The notes beneath the pieces are model-generated. The model was not told the origin of the DNA and did no database searches. It saw only the letters and a list, made by a program, of their open reading frames with translations. 64,000 nucleotides of DNA from Blattamonas nauphoetae (lineage: Eukaryota; Preaxostyla; Oxymonadida): the NCBI GenBank assembly GCA_033064195.1, contig JARBJD010000074.1, positions 212,526-276,525 of the forward strand. Direction: 5' to 3'. Below are positions 1 to 12,000 of the stretch, piece by piece. The position numbers and the translations under genes were made by a program. Numbering within the stretch: position 1 is the first letter of the stretch; every line of letters starts with the position of its first letter.

Positions 1-3000
1 CCGAATGGACTTGGAAACAACCTGCTCGCACCATCAATCCTTCTGAACCCAATTGTGAACACAGAAACCACTCGAAAAGAAGCAGAGATGGCGAAGAAGG
101 AGGAGTTTTCAACGCGATCCTCGGATATTATGCCGATGATGGCAAGGAAGTGTATGGCAAGTGATGAAAGCGACGACAGATCGTATTACATGAGAAGAGG
201 AGCTGGACTCAGGCCATTCGATCGAAGGACAACAAGAGATTTCAACACGTTGGATTGGATGGCCAATGCACCGATCATCAAAACCAATCTGAAGGTTGAG
301 AAGGGGTCGAGCGAGATAACGGTTGTGAATGGATCGGAGTTGAAGGGTCATTGTGTGTGCACAGTTGTTGTGACAGAAGAAGCTCGAACAATGGCACGGA
401 GAATCACACTCTCACAACCACCCGCGCCTTCGACTGAACCAGACACGAAGAACAAGAAGGAGATCCGACTGATGCAGCCATTCGACGAGAATCAGACATT
501 TCGGGAGACAAACACAGCTTCGATTGTGCTCCCATCATTCGTGTTCGAGAACTGGCCGTCTGTGCGGAACACTTCTCTCTTGCAACAGCCTTACACCACC
601 CTCGCACGCCCATCTGTCCGGATCGACGACATGAACACAGCGAAGTACGAACAGTTTTCGAGCATGCCAGCGTTATTCCATCTGATGACGAGTGTGTTTG
701 GTGGATTCTCGATTAACAAGGACAAGAATCGGCTGAGAAAGTTTGAAGAGCTGTTTGGGAACTTTGGGCAACTGAGTGGGACAGATCGAGTGAAGCGATA
801 TTCAAAGCTTCCGTGCCACGAGACAAACCTGTTCTTCTTCCAGAAAGACCGAGAACTGTTCTCGACAGCGATTCTGCCCGTGCTCCGATCAAAGAAAGAG
901 AAGCAAGTGATTGACCTGTTTGTGACAGACACGGCATCGGAAAACACTCTTCTCGATCTGGTGAGCCCTCTGACGTTCTCAACCCTGAACGCACTGGAAC
1001 AGATTCTGGTTATAGAGATGCTTGTGAACAAGCTGATTGAGAAGAAGGATGCGGAGAGTGCGAAGAGAGGACAGGAATATGCGAAGAACTTCCTGCGAAC
1101 CGTGAAACATCGAGTGACAGCCACACCACTGAACAAGGGGACGGATGACCGATTGTTTGAGATTGCCCTGAAAGCTGGTCTGACGAAAGACGAATCGAAA
1201 GAAGAAGAGATCGAGATGGAAAGTGACAGTGAAGACGAAGACCAAGGCGAAGACAGGACGGGATTTCTCGCGACCGAGTCTCTGCTGAGGCGACAGAACA
1301 AAAAGGACACTTTTCTCAATTCTTATCGAGACAATCTAAATGCCTACGACCCAACGATCGAAGACTCATCATGTTACGAAGATGACTACGACAGACTCAG
1401 ACCGCCCTCCTACCAATCCAGAGCGGTCCCAGACATGGCGGTTGGGTGCGTCCAATCAGAATCCGCTCCAAAAGGGAGTTCTTCCAGCTTCTTCTCCTTT
1501 GGGAGACAGTCTTCGAGAAAACACAAACAGTCGGAACGGATGGCTCCGGCACTCGCTCGTTCTGCGCCAACAGCAACCATTGGAGCGTCTGGTATCGGAC
1601 AAGGAGATGACGCTCGGTTGCTGGAGCTGATCACGAAGGCACAAAAGAGGGTTGAGATGTCAAAGCTGACGAAGTTCAAACAGGCTGACGAGACGAAGGA
1701 GTACAGAGAGACACAATTCTTGGAGGAGAAGGGAGACACACATGCGCTGATTCAGTGGAACAGGTTCTGGTGCGACTATGCCTTCTTCCTCCTGGAAGAC
1801 GCAGCGAATGGGAAGAGAGAGACCTCGACACCAAAACGCCCACCGTTCGTGTCAGCGAACATTCTCGACTGTTATTCTTCATTTGCATCTGCTGCTTGTG
1901 CGCTTGCTGTGAGTGATTTGGATCTGACGACGAAATCTCGTCTGAAGATTCATGTTCGATCGAAAGAAGGGCGGCGAACAGGGGATGCCTCAGGAACAGT
2001 TCCAGGGCTGTTGTTTGTGAAGGAGATGAAAGGAGAGCCAGCAAACACCTCCATCTCCACGACCCAACACACTCTGCTCGTGGAAGAGTGTGTTGTGGAC
2101 CCGTCAGATGCCGAGATTGTGGATGAGGATGGGGAACGCTCGCGAAAGTACGTGTCGAACCTGTCGCTTCGTCCGTGTGTGCCATACACAGCTGATGTGA
2201 TGGTGACGAACACATCAAGCTCAGCATTCGAAGTGGACATACTTCTTCAGATTCCACAAGGGGCTGTCCCACTGGAGAATGGGTTTTACACGAAAACGCA
2301 GCATCGGAAGGTGGAACGGTACTCGACAGAGATTGTGTCGTACTCGTTCTACTTCCCGTTCGAAGGGGAGTTCTCGCATTATCCAGCTCAAGTGATGCGA
2401 AAGGGGAAAGTGATGGGAGTGGGGAATGGGATTGGGGATCAGGGAGAAGGAGAGAAGAAGAGAATTGTGGTGAAGCGAGGATCAGATGAGGACGAGAAGG
2501 ACGAGGCTGCACAGACATGGGTGTCTCTGTCACTGGACCCCGACGAGAACCGCCTTCTGCACTTCCTCGAACACGGCAACATCTTCCGCGCCGATGTGAA
2601 CCTGATGGACATCTGCTGGCGACTGTCTCAGAAGGAACTGTTTGAGCGAGTTCTGTTGATTCTGGAGAGAAGGAACGTGTACCAACGAGAAATCTGGAGC
2701 TACGCGTTCAAACACGAAGGACCGACACGAGCTATCAAGACATACCTGACAGACGAGCACCACGCGCTGGACAGGATCATCGCTCCGATCCAGTTCATGG
2801 ACACTCCACTCTATTCGAACGACCCAGTGGAGAGACACGCTGTGAACCTGTACGAATATCGTCCACTTGTGAACGCGCGCACGTTCAGTGTGGGGACGAA
2901 GAGAGAGATCGCCAATCGGAACTTGAGCGTGCAGTACACACAGTTTCTGACGTTCCTCGCCCACAACGGACGTGGGTCTGTTCCGAAAGGGCAGCATCCT

Positions 3001-4056
3001 CTTCTGACAGCAGACGACAAGCTGATCGTGTCGTACTATCTGGTGCTGCAGGACAGAATGGACGAAGCGCAGAAAATGTTTAGTCTGATTGGAGAGTCGT
3101 TTGAGAAGGACAAAGAGAAGAGTGGAGATGAGGAGATGATTCTTCAGCACGCGTACATGAAAGGGTTCCTGGACTTCTCTGAACCGTGGACCGAGAACAC
3201 GAAGGATGCCTCGAAGCATCTTCTGAAGGCTCGAGCAGTGGTGGCACAGTTCGATGGAGTGGCACCTCGCCGATGGGGAGAAATGTTCAGAGACATGAAG
3301 ACGCAGATCGGGCTGATCGACGCAGCGTTCAACAAGATCGAGAAACCAGCCGAGTCAGTACACGTGGACGATGAGATTCTTGTGGAAGACGAAGCGAGAC
3401 GGGAAGAGAAGAGACAGAGACACGCACAAGGCGCACAGAAGCTCACGACGAGCCTGGAAGTGACTCTGAACAAGGAGAAGTTCGAGGTGTCGATTGCTCA
3501 GTCAAACGGGAAAGCAGACAAGGCGACAGTGAAGTTCTATCCAATCGACATCGAACTGCTGTTCTCGCTGAACCCGTTCATCCGCGACAGTGGTGAGAAG
3601 TGCTCAGTTGTGAACCCATCGCAGCGAATCGAAGTCGAGTTTGGGAAGGAAGGCAACGAACTGAAGCAGACACAGGTTGTTGCGATTCCAGCCGAGCTGC
3701 ACAACAAGAACACGATTGTGGGAGTGGATTACGAGAACATCACGAAAACAGTGTCACTGTTCGACCACTCGATGGACATTGCTGTGTACGAGCATGTTGG
3801 GCGTCTGCAGGTGAAGGACAAGAAGACCCACAAACCGCTGTCGTCGGTGTATGTGAAGACATATTCGAGAGAGTCGGAGGCCGAGAAGGGCGATTTCCTG
3901 AAAGATGGGTTCACAGACCTGACGGGGTCGTTTGACTACGCGTCAGTGAACAAGGAGAGCAAGAACAGAGGGGGATCGAAGACGAAGTTCTCGATTCTTG
4001 TGATGAGCAAGGACAGAGGGTCTGAGGTTCTGGAAGTGAATGCACCAGCAGAATAG
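1..4056 (+). CDS. Giant alpha-2-macroglobulin-like protein, C-terminal part (truncated by window edge)
   Basis: The frame is open from base 1, so the gene starts left of the window; a GTG at 55 is not a credible start. About 1350 residues are visible. A beta-sandwich stretch around 2190-2420 (LLQIPQGAVPL, then YSFYFPFEGEFSHYPAQV) resembles the macroglobulin-like domains of very large alpha-2-macroglobulin-family proteins. It is followed by a helical segment with LIVSYYLVLQDRMDEA and a C-terminal module with FYPIDIELLFSLNPF, YVKTYSR and KDGFTDLTGSFDYAS. From memory, this C-terminal order recurs in uncharacterised proteins of roughly 2000 residues in planctomycetes and protists; I know of no assigned function. 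Two acidic low-complexity patches lie near 1195-1260 and 2440-2510. The stop TAG at 4054-4056 is followed directly by GTAAGT, which could be a 3'-UTR intron donor. No signal peptide can be judged. The family call is moderate; the reading frame is secure. Confidence 0.75.
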   Translation, partial: PNGLGNNLLAPSILLNPIVNTETTRKEAEMAKKEEFSTRSSDIMPMMARKCMASDESDDRSYYMRRGAGLRPFDRRTTRDFNTLDWMANAPIIKTNLKVEKGSSEITVVNGSELKGHCVCTVVVTEEARTMARRITLSQPPAPSTEPDTKNKKEIRLMQPFDENQTFRETNTASIVLPSFVFENWPSVRNTSLLQQPYTTLARPSVRIDDMNTAKYEQFSSMPALFHLMTSVFGGFSINKDKNRLRKFEELFGNFGQLSGTDRVKRYSKLPCHETNLFFFQKDRELFSTAILPVLRSKKEKQVIDLFVTDTASENTLLDLVSPLTFSTLNALEQILVIEMLVNKLIEKKDAESAKRGQEYAKNFLRTVKHRVTATPLNKGTDDRLFEIALKAGLTKDESKEEEIEMESDSEDEDQGEDRTGFLATESLLRRQNKKDTFLNSYRDNLNAYDPTIEDSSCYEDDYDRLRPPSYQSRAVPDMAVGCVQSESAPKGSSSSFFSFGRQSSRKHKQSERMAPALARSAPTATIGASGIGQGDDARLLELITKAQKRVEMSKLTKFKQADETKEYRETQFLEEKGDTHALIQWNRFWCDYAFFLLEDAANGKRETSTPKRPPFVSANILDCYSSFASAACALAVSDLDLTTKSRLKIHVRSKEGRRTGDASGTVPGLLFVKEMKGEPANTSISTTQHTLLVEECVVDPSDAEIVDEDGERSRKYVSNLSLRPCVPYTADVMVTNTSSSAFEVDILLQIPQGAVPLENGFYTKTQHRKVERYSTEIVSYSFYFPFEGEFSHYPAQVMRKGKVMGVGNGIGDQGEGEKKRIVVKRGSDEDEKDEAAQTWVSLSLDPDENRLLHFLEHGNIFRADVNLMDICWRLSQKELFERVLLILERRNVYQREIWSYAFKHEGPTRAIKTYLTDEHHALDRIIAPIQFMDTPLYSNDPVERHAVNLYEYRPLVNARTFSVGTKREIANRNLSVQYTQFLTFLAHNGRGSVPKGQHPLLTADDKLIVSYYLVLQDRMDEAQKMFSLIGESFEKDKEKSGDEEMILQHAYMKGFLDFSEPWTENTKDASKHLLKARAVVAQFDGVAPRRWGEMFRDMKTQIGLIDAAFNKIEKPAESVHVDDEILVEDEARREEKRQRHAQGAQKLTTSLEVTLNKEKFEVSIAQSNGKADKATVKFYPIDIELLFSLNPFIRDSGEKCSVVNPSQRIEVEFGKEGNELKQTQVVAIPAELHNKNTIVGVDYENITKTVSLFDHSMDIAVYEHVGRLQVKDKKTHKPLSSVYVKTYSRESEAEKGDFLKDGFTDLTGSFDYASVNKESKNRGGSKTKFSILVMSKDRGSEVLEVNAPAE

Positions 4057-4924
4057 GTAAGTATACTGTTATTTTACATCCCACCATCCAGTTAATCATC
4101 CTCTCTTTCTCCCTTTGTTAACACCTGCAAATTTTAAAGGACATCTCGTTCGCTTCTCATGAGAGAATATTATCAAAAGTGTGGCAGATGGAAGTCCATT
4201 TTTGAGGTGTGCCGATTACTGACATTCATCATGGGTTGATCGGTCGCGTGTTTCTGAATGTGGTTTGATCACCTGTCCTTCTTCGGCGAAAGGTTGAAGG
4301 ATTTAACGTATCGAAAAATAGAGATAAAATAGGATTTGAAGTGAGGCGAGGAGACGGATTTTCTGTTTTTTTTCAAACTAGATTCTGTTTTTGTAGTCCT
4401 GTCTTTAAATTGAAAGCGGTTGTCTTATTCTGAGATTCGGTTTTGTTCCATATTTCACTTCTTAACGATTCAGAGCTCTCTGGAATGATGTAAAATGTCA
4501 ACTTCAACACACCGAATATGTCCACTATCACCAATTCGGAGTTTTTTCTGTGAGAGACCCGAGATTTTTCACATATTCAGAGCTCGTTTCTCCACAACCA
4601 GACATGTGTTTGAGAACAAAGAAGAAAATTGAATGATCTATAGATTTCGAAATGATTCAATAAAAAGAAAGGATTTGTCAGATGAAACTTTCAATCTGAC
4701 ACCCACGACCAAATATCCGGTGTAAACGAAATAAACTGTATGGTGTCGGAAATTCCGACGAAAAAAGGCAGTCGCTAAAATAGAAAAAACCCTAAGTCGT
4801 TTTTCGTCGTGAAAAATGACTTTTTGCATAACTTCGCGTATACCCTACATTTATGGTCAAAACCTTTGTTCTACCACTAAAGTCTTAGCAAAAAAATCAG
4901 TTTATATTTTGAGCAGCTTTTCTC

Positions 4925-5080
4925 GAGATCTTTACGATAACAATGTATTTTTTTGATTCAAAACGGATGGTTGGTTGTGGAGAAAAAAGGGGAAAAAGTT
5001 GAGAAAAATGTGTGCATTTCTAGCTTTCACTGTATTTTGAGGTTTCGCCCGACACAGGCGTTTTGGCGCGGAACCAAGTA
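4925..5080 (-). repeat. Interspersed AT-rich repeat, copy 1 (inverted)
   Basis: On the minus strand this reads AACCTCAAAATACAGTGAAA, then AGAAATGCAC, CTCAACTTTTTCCC and TTTTTCTCCACA. The same succession occurs on the plus strand at about 6190-6310 and, more diverged, at about 6675-6790. No coding capacity is seen; it may be an old non-autonomous transposon or retroelement fragment. Confidence 0.6.
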
Positions 5081-6184
5081 TTCTTTTTCTTAGTTTGACC
5101 AATCTAAATTTTTCAATCCCCATTGTACGGATTATTAAAAATGTACGGATGAAAAACACTACTATTAACCTATCGTTTTCTTTTCTTTCTTTGTTGGACA
5201 AATTGTGTCTCTCACAGAATTCTGTCCTAATTCGTGACGCCACTGTGAAGTCCAGAAGAATAGCACAAAGAGACAATCAATAACTAGTACCACAATCTCT
5301 CTCCAACGAGTCGGTGAGTTTGGAAAGGTCTGTGAGATATTTTGAGTTGTCCGAGTCCCTACTGGTACAGACTTTATTTCTTTTTTACAACCATCAGCTA
5401 AGCAACCCTTTTTAAACATCGTGTCGGATTGTTGAGAGACACATGCGTATCATCCGGCTTTGATGATATATTTCGACGAAACGTCGCTCATATCTTCAAC
5501 CAGGCCGAAAGCAAAAAGGGTGGGAACGGTGGTGGGCCCCGCCCCGATTGAACTGGAGCAGCCACCCACGTACTCGTGTACGGCATTTTTCTGGGTCTGT
5601 GCAGATGGGCAACATCATCGGACACATTTCATTTTTCCAGACAAATTCGATCTCTCATCACTACACCGACACAACCAGTTTGGATTCACTTGGAGCACAG
5701 ATATCATCATGTGAGAAAAAGAGATTCAAAGAAGATCTTTGTTCTGGTCATGCGAAAGACCAAGTGTGAAATGATCATTCGGGAATTCAACAGAGAAAAA
5801 GTGAGGAATCAACCCAGATCAATCCGAAGAAAGCAACATCAACAAAATTTGTTGATTTCGCGATGAAAGGAAACCATCCATCCATCACATGTCCAGGGGA
5901 TCATCTTTACACAACCACGCATTGATCAGCTCTCCAATGCATCCCTCAAATAGGTGAGAATTCAGTTTTGGATGAGGAGCCACTAGAAATTGTCCAAATT
6001 GCACAAAGACCTTTTGACATGTAATTTGTGGCCCAACACCCTTGTTTTGACAAATGTCTTTCCACGCTATTCTGGATAGAATTCTCTCATCAATGAATAG
6101 TCACATTCCACTGATTCAAAGAGTTGCAATGCTCGCCAGATCTGTCGTCGTCACGAACATCTTTTGGTTGAATCAAAAACCCGG

Positions 6185-6310
6185 TCAGTTTCGAAACGCC
6201 TATCAGGAGAAAACCTCAAAATACAGTGAAACCCAGAAATGCACCCATTCTTCTCAACTTTTTCCCATTTTTCTCCACATCCAGCCATCCTTTTTGCACC
6301 AAATAGGGTC
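6185..6310 (+). repeat. Interspersed AT-rich repeat, copy 2
   Basis: Direct-orientation copy of the element at 4925-5080, sharing the blocks AACCTCAAAATACAGTGAAA and CTCAACTTTTTCCC in the same order, with scattered mismatches between. Confidence 0.6.
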
Positions 6311-6669
6311 AGGATTTATGACATCATTCAACAGTACAATACAACCATTCAAACCATATCTCCTCTCATGATTTAGAAAAGAATCAACCTTTCTCAAGAC
6401 ATGGTGTCTGACAGAATTGAATAGTCTTTTTGCGATCTTGTATCAGGTCATGACATGAGTGTATGATTGGGTTTTCTGTTTGTGACTGTCGAACTTTTGA
6501 ATTATAGCAATAAGTCCAACCCAAATATAAGGCATCATTATCGAAAAGATCGACAAAAGCTGCTCAAAAATGATAGTGGGGTCACCAATTCGTTCCATGT
6601 CAACAATGAGTGCTTTTTTCTGGAAAACCCAATATTGGTCAAACGAAGAAAAAAAAGAAATTTTGGCAT

Positions 6670-6795
6670 TTTCCTCCCACGCGATCCCGAGAAAACCTCA
6701 AAATACGTTGTGTAGCGAATCTCCACACATTTTCCAAACTATCGACAATCATTTTTCCATATCCAGACCTCCGTTTGAGACTGAAGAAAAAGCAT
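6670..6795 (+). repeat. Interspersed AT-rich repeat, copy 3 (diverged)
   Basis: Shares GAGAAAACCTCAAAATAC, ACACATTTTCCAAACT and TTTTTCCATATCCAGACC with the two copies above, but is clearly more diverged. Confidence 0.45.
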
Positions 6796-7169
6796 TCTTT
6801 TCGTATATATATCGATAAAAGACGCTCACAACAATATCAGGTTTTTCTCGTGCAATTTATTCAAGCGAAAAAGAGTTTTTTCATATCTTCCCAGATACCC
6901 ACAAATATTTGCTCATTTCTCCTAAAAAATTCATTTCTCTAAATCCACGATTCTGCCAAACATTGCATCAAAATCGGTTCACTGGTTGTGAAGATGGGAC
7001 AAGAACACTTCACAACAATGAATGAAGCTTATTTTTGAAATAAAAAAGAAAAAAGAGTTTGCTGAACTGAAACTCGTGATGTGTGTTCGATCCGATTCTG
7101 GAGGTCTACTGTAGCGCTGAGGCCAGATCGGGAGCGGTCTTTGAGATCGTAGTTTGAAAGACGACTGTT

Positions 7170-7292
7170 TCAGTGAACTGTATACAGTTTTTGGATTGTT
7201 GAGTGTGGTACCTCAAACCGTCGCCCAATTTCGCGTTGTGAGATGCCCGTCTGTTTTCGAGCGAGAGCTGCACCTCTCTTCGCCAAATCCAT
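7170..7292 (-). pseudogene. Tc1/mariner-type transposase N-terminal helix-turn-helix relic
   Basis: About 40 residues start at an ATG and contain LAKRGAALARKQ, GISQREIGRRFEV and PHSTIQKL. This is the pattern of the first DNA-binding helix-turn-helix of Tc1/mariner transposases (basic helix, SQREI turn, recognition helix with STI/V). The frame then meets a stop and no DDE catalytic domain follows, so only the DNA-binding start remains. It lies about 180 bp left of the large inverted repeat; whether the two belonged to one transposon is unknown. The match is short, so confidence is moderate. Confidence 0.5.
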
Positions 7293-7472
7293 TCCAGTTA
7301 TTTTTACGTTACGAAGTGAGAGATTTTCTATGATATGTCCACGTGGAACGAAACACTCCACAGGCCTCATCAGATGTTGATTTTTAGAACAATTGCAATA
7401 AAAAAGGATTTCAGGTGATATGTGGTGACATAATTGTCTTTTTTGTATAGTTACAGACTTTATCAGTCGCAA

Positions 7473-8242
7473 TCACGGACAAAAGTTCCTGGCAAAACTG
7501 ACCAGGAACAATCAACAGTCACTTGTCGTTTTCATTTCACCAATCACTTCACTATATAAAACGAAAGCTGTTGAGAGAAAACAAATGTGAACATACGTTT
7601 TGGGAATGAGAGAGAAAAAAAGAAGTGGTAAAAAAATGTGAAAAAAGTTCGAACCAAACCAAAATCGCTCAAATTGTAGAAACTTAGAGATTATGTCGAG
7701 TTGACGTCCTTGCCGCTGGAAAAAACGAGATCACATGACTCCTTCGTAAAAAAGCACATCCATTCGCAAGTGAATTGTGGGTGGCGGGAATCGTGACAGT
7801 GTTTAGTGTGACAGGTGGAGAAGAGATTTCGATGGTGAAACAGTACAGGGAGGGATAGAAGGGTCAAACAACAATCAAGGAGAGGGTTAGGTTGGTTGAG
7901 AGCGGACGTGAACGACTTCACAAAATCCGGCCACCCACAATTCACTTGCGAATGGATGTGCTTTTTTACGAAGGAGTCATGTGATCTCGTTTTTTCCAGC
8001 GGCAAGGACGTCAACTCGACATAATCTCTAAGTTTCTACAATTTGAGCGATTTTGGTTTGGTTCGAACTTTTTTCACATTTTTTTACCACTTCTTTTTTT
8101 CTCTCTCATTCCCAAAACGTATGTTCACATTTGTTTTCTCTCAACAGCTTTCGTTTTATATAGTGAAGTGATTGGTGAAATGAAAACGACAAGTGACTGT
8201 TGATTGTTCCTGGTCAGTTTTGCCAGGAACTTTTGTCCGTGA
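7473..8242. repeat. Perfect inverted repeat, 313-bp arms with 144-bp spacer
   Basis: The left arm 7473-7785 is the exact reverse complement of the right arm 7930-8242 as far as I could check by eye, including a run of seven A/T. The spacer 7786-7929 is unique. No open frame in the arms looks like a gene. The shape fits a foldback/MITE-like non-autonomous DNA transposon or a recent palindromic duplication. I see no clear target-site duplication. Perfect arms mean recent origin or ongoing gene conversion. Confidence 0.85.
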
Positions 8243-9092
8243 CTGTCGTGTCGACACTTCAATTGTGGACGTTGAACCTTTATTGGATGTTAAACTTGCA
8301 ACTAATACATTCAAGTCTTCAACGAAAGGATAAATTTGTGATTTAGTCCAAGAGGTACTGTTTCAAGTGGTTTCGATCAACCCTTAAAATAACTTGTTTG
8401 AGAATCACCCACGTGGATCCTTGGATTACTGATTCGACGGCATCCGAAAAAAAGATAAAAATAGACTTCTGAGATGGAAATGATTGTCGTGGGAGATGGA
8501 GAGGTGAGTGACGTGGAAGAGTTGAGAAAAGTCGACTCAGTTCAACGAAAAAACCCGAACCATCCAAAACCAGAAGTCAGGATGAAGAACACGGCAAGAT
8601 GAAAGAGAATAACAATCACATTCATCAAATAACAGAATAAATAAAGCAAGATCGTTCTGAACAAAGAATGATCGTCCATCGGTCGAAAACACAAGAATCA
8701 TGATCAAGGTCATTCGGACGAGTGAACGACATTAAATTGATTATATCTGAGACGAGATGAGAGGCACAGGTGTGTGAATGTGTGTTCGGGTGGTGGTACG
8801 AACAAAGTTGTTTGCGAAAATTGCTGTGCTGATCGTTTGTTGATGTGATTTGCCTTCAGTCGAGTGTGATGAATGATGAAGATCATTCATGGTGATTGTA
8901 CAGATGTTAGGGATGTGAATTGATTCGAGATGCGGTGACATGACATGGAAGGTCGATTTAACGCGATGAAAGAAGTGTCTGATGTGGACGAACATCCGAA
9001 TGATATTCAAAACAACGCTGATTCGGAGTTGGAGATGTGCTCCAAAGAAGATAAGCGGGTCGGCCTTACTGTGAAATTTGTGGAGTGACGTG

Positions 9093-12000
9093 TCATCCAA
9101 TCTTTGATATTGCGTTCCCCTCCTTCTCGTTCGATGGCTGAGGAGATGTGTTCAGTTCGTTCAGCTGTGAGAGAACGGCTGTCAGTGTTGGTCGTTGTGA
9201 TGGATCCACAGAGAGGCATGGAAGGATGATCGCCTGCATCTCTTCACTCACTTTATCCATTTTTGGCTTCTCGTGAGTAGCCAATCGTCGATGAGCTGTC
9301 GGTCCATCAACTTCCCCGAAGGGCACAAGACCAGTCTCCATTTCCCACAAGACCAGGCCAAGACTAAAAACTGCCCCGTGGTCCGCATTCTCTTTCGTTT
9401 GTTTCCAACCCTCCTGTCCCACTTCTGGCGCCATCCATCGCTGTCCATCTTCCGACATCTTCTTCTTTTCTTCCTCAATTCCACTCTCACCCACAACAAT
9501 CGGCTTCTCACGCATCTTCAGACTCACTCGATCGTTCTTGTCGAACAGAACCCAATGTGGTGACAATCGAGTCAACACTTCCGCGATCACTCTCTTCTCC
9601 ACAAGACCAGCAAGTCCTTTCGCAATCGCCTGACCCACTTTTCGCTTCTCCACAAATCGTGTTGAGTGAGGACGGTGCAGAGCATTGAACAGCGTGTCGG
9701 TCTCAGCTGCCACTGAACCTTCCATATTCTCGCTGCACACAATCACTTCCAAAAACGATTGTGCATGTTGAATCCCTTCTGAACTCGGAAATCGTGTTTC
9801 TGCAATGAATGTGTCCTGCTTCTCATTGGCCGAAGGAAGTGAAGAGATCGCGCTGTTTGGTGGATTTGTGATGGAATCGTTCTCTTCCACCTTCTCCTCT
9901 TCTTCAATTTGCGGTGATGACATTTCTTCGTTCTTCAGAAGTTCGTTGACACTCTGGAGTCGCTTTCGATGCAAACAGACACACACAACAATCACCAGTG
10001 ATACAAGAAGCGCACATGATAAAGAAATGATCACGGGAATCCACCATTTCGACCCCGCCCCTCCAAGCGATTTGTTTCCTGAACCTAAGTCTGATACAAC
10101 CATCCAATTCTGTGTTCGCTCTCCATTTCCAAACACAAGACGACCTCACCATTCCATCTTTCTGTTCAGTTCTGGAACATCCGATTCTGTGAAAGGAATG
10201 ATGATTTCAGTTTCGTTCCAATGAGTCGCTATTGAGAGATCAACAATCTCGCTTTTCCCTTCCACACTCTTCGACGAGTCCCACTCAAACACTTCTAACG
10301 ACAGTTCACAGGGTATCAGAGTCTTCCCAACCACTTTCGCTGTCTGTTTTCCACTTTTGTCTGTCTCGACTGTCGATTCAGCCGAGTTCAGCGTCGGGAC
10401 GAAGAGTGGTGAACGAGCAATGTCTTCATCCCCTTCCATTCTGCATTCCGACACGTCCAGCCAGGCAGAGGGGGAATTCTTTGTCCCATCGCCTTCCGAC
10501 AGACTGTGAATTGTGATGATGCCTTCTCCCTCGCAGTGTATGTTCTGTCGAGCAGAGGGGAAGTCGGGTATGGATGGGCCGTTTAGAGAGAAGTCACTTT
10601 TAGTGATGTTCAGTTTTCCTCCTCTCATCCAGAGCGCTCCCATTCCAATCTCTTTCATCGTCACGCCAGTCAGCTCGGTATCGGCCTCGATCAGCTCAAT
10701 CAATCCTCCTGACCATCCACAAATTGACATATCCTCGCTGTTCGACTCGCTTTGTCCTGTTCCTTCAATTGAACAGCTTCTAATCACAACCGTTCCTTTC
10801 TCAGCCGACACAAGTTTGAATGTGGAGACAGACAAGTCGGTTGTGATGGTGAGGAACGAGAATCTGCACAGTCCTCCCTCCTCCACTGAGACGAGGGCTG
10901 ATGTTTGTTGGGACGAGGATGGGCTGGCTCGAAGTGTTGCTGGTTCAATTTGGAACGAAAGCAAATTCAATGGGATGCGATGCGTGACAATGAGAGGAGA
11001 AAAGAGGTCAGCGGAGTCCACAATTCGCATTGTGGTGTCCAATATCCCGAGAGAAGTCGCAGTGTTCCAAGCTGATTTGATTCCATTGCACGTTTCTGGA
11101 TCAGCTCCACTCATCTCCAATCCACTCTTCTCTTCCTTTCCACAAACACACAACGAGAGTTTCGATGGCTTTTGTGGTGTCGTGAAGGTTGTTTCTTTAA
11201 TTTGGATTGCCTGGTTGTTCGAGTCTTTGAGTGTTGTGATGTTGTATTCTTCACCAAATCCGAGAGAACCACTCACCCCAAGTTCGATCACGGCGCTTCG
11301 ACCAAAGGTGTCCGAGGAGAATGACACGTCGAAAGAGATCGAATCATTCATTGTCATCATTCCAACGGTTCCACTCGGCAGCTTCGACCCCCACATTTCA
11401 ACCATCATCGATGTGTTCAGGGAACTGGCGAGAACAACTTCAATTTTCGTGATCAATGCATCATCTCGCTTGACATCATCTTGAGTGTCGAACACAACAT
11501 AGTGGACCACTCCTATCATTGACCCATTGGAAATGCCAACAATCGAGTAGGAAAAAGAAAACTTGAGTTTGCTTCCCTCGGCAGGATGCAGTTGGAGAGG
11601 AGAGGATCTCGCTTCTTCAGTCGACAACGCAGTCACCACAAACGACGTTTCGTGGGGTGAGGGAGGAGGAGAAGGGGGAGAGCCATTCGGATGGCCAGAC
11701 ACGGACACGGTGTAGAACTCTCCGTAAACAAATCCAGACCCTTTCACGGTCACAACTGTCCTGTCTGGATCGTCATCCGTGCACAACGCTGACGTGATTC
11801 GCACTGGCTCGCGAGGAACTGAAAAGCGCACTGAATCATCCAGAATGAATGCGAGGGTTCCAGAAATGGTCAGCGAGGTCAGTTGGTATGTCTTCCCGAA
11901 TTTGAGACACGGGCTGATCGCTTCGTATAGTTCAATCTCAATTGGTTCTGTGCGGTCTCCGCTCGTGGTTGTCGCATCAGGAAGGTCAATCACAGATCCA

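Larger units (their letters stand above)
4057..9092. other. Gene-free AT-rich region with diverged repeats
   Basis: No convincing gene over about 5 kb; the open frames are short and unlike the coding style of the neighbours. It holds diverged interspersed repeats, a Tc1/mariner relic and a large perfect inverted repeat, listed separately. The last few hundred bases before 9093 would carry the 3' UTR of the pseudokinase gene on the minus strand. Confidence 0.6.
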
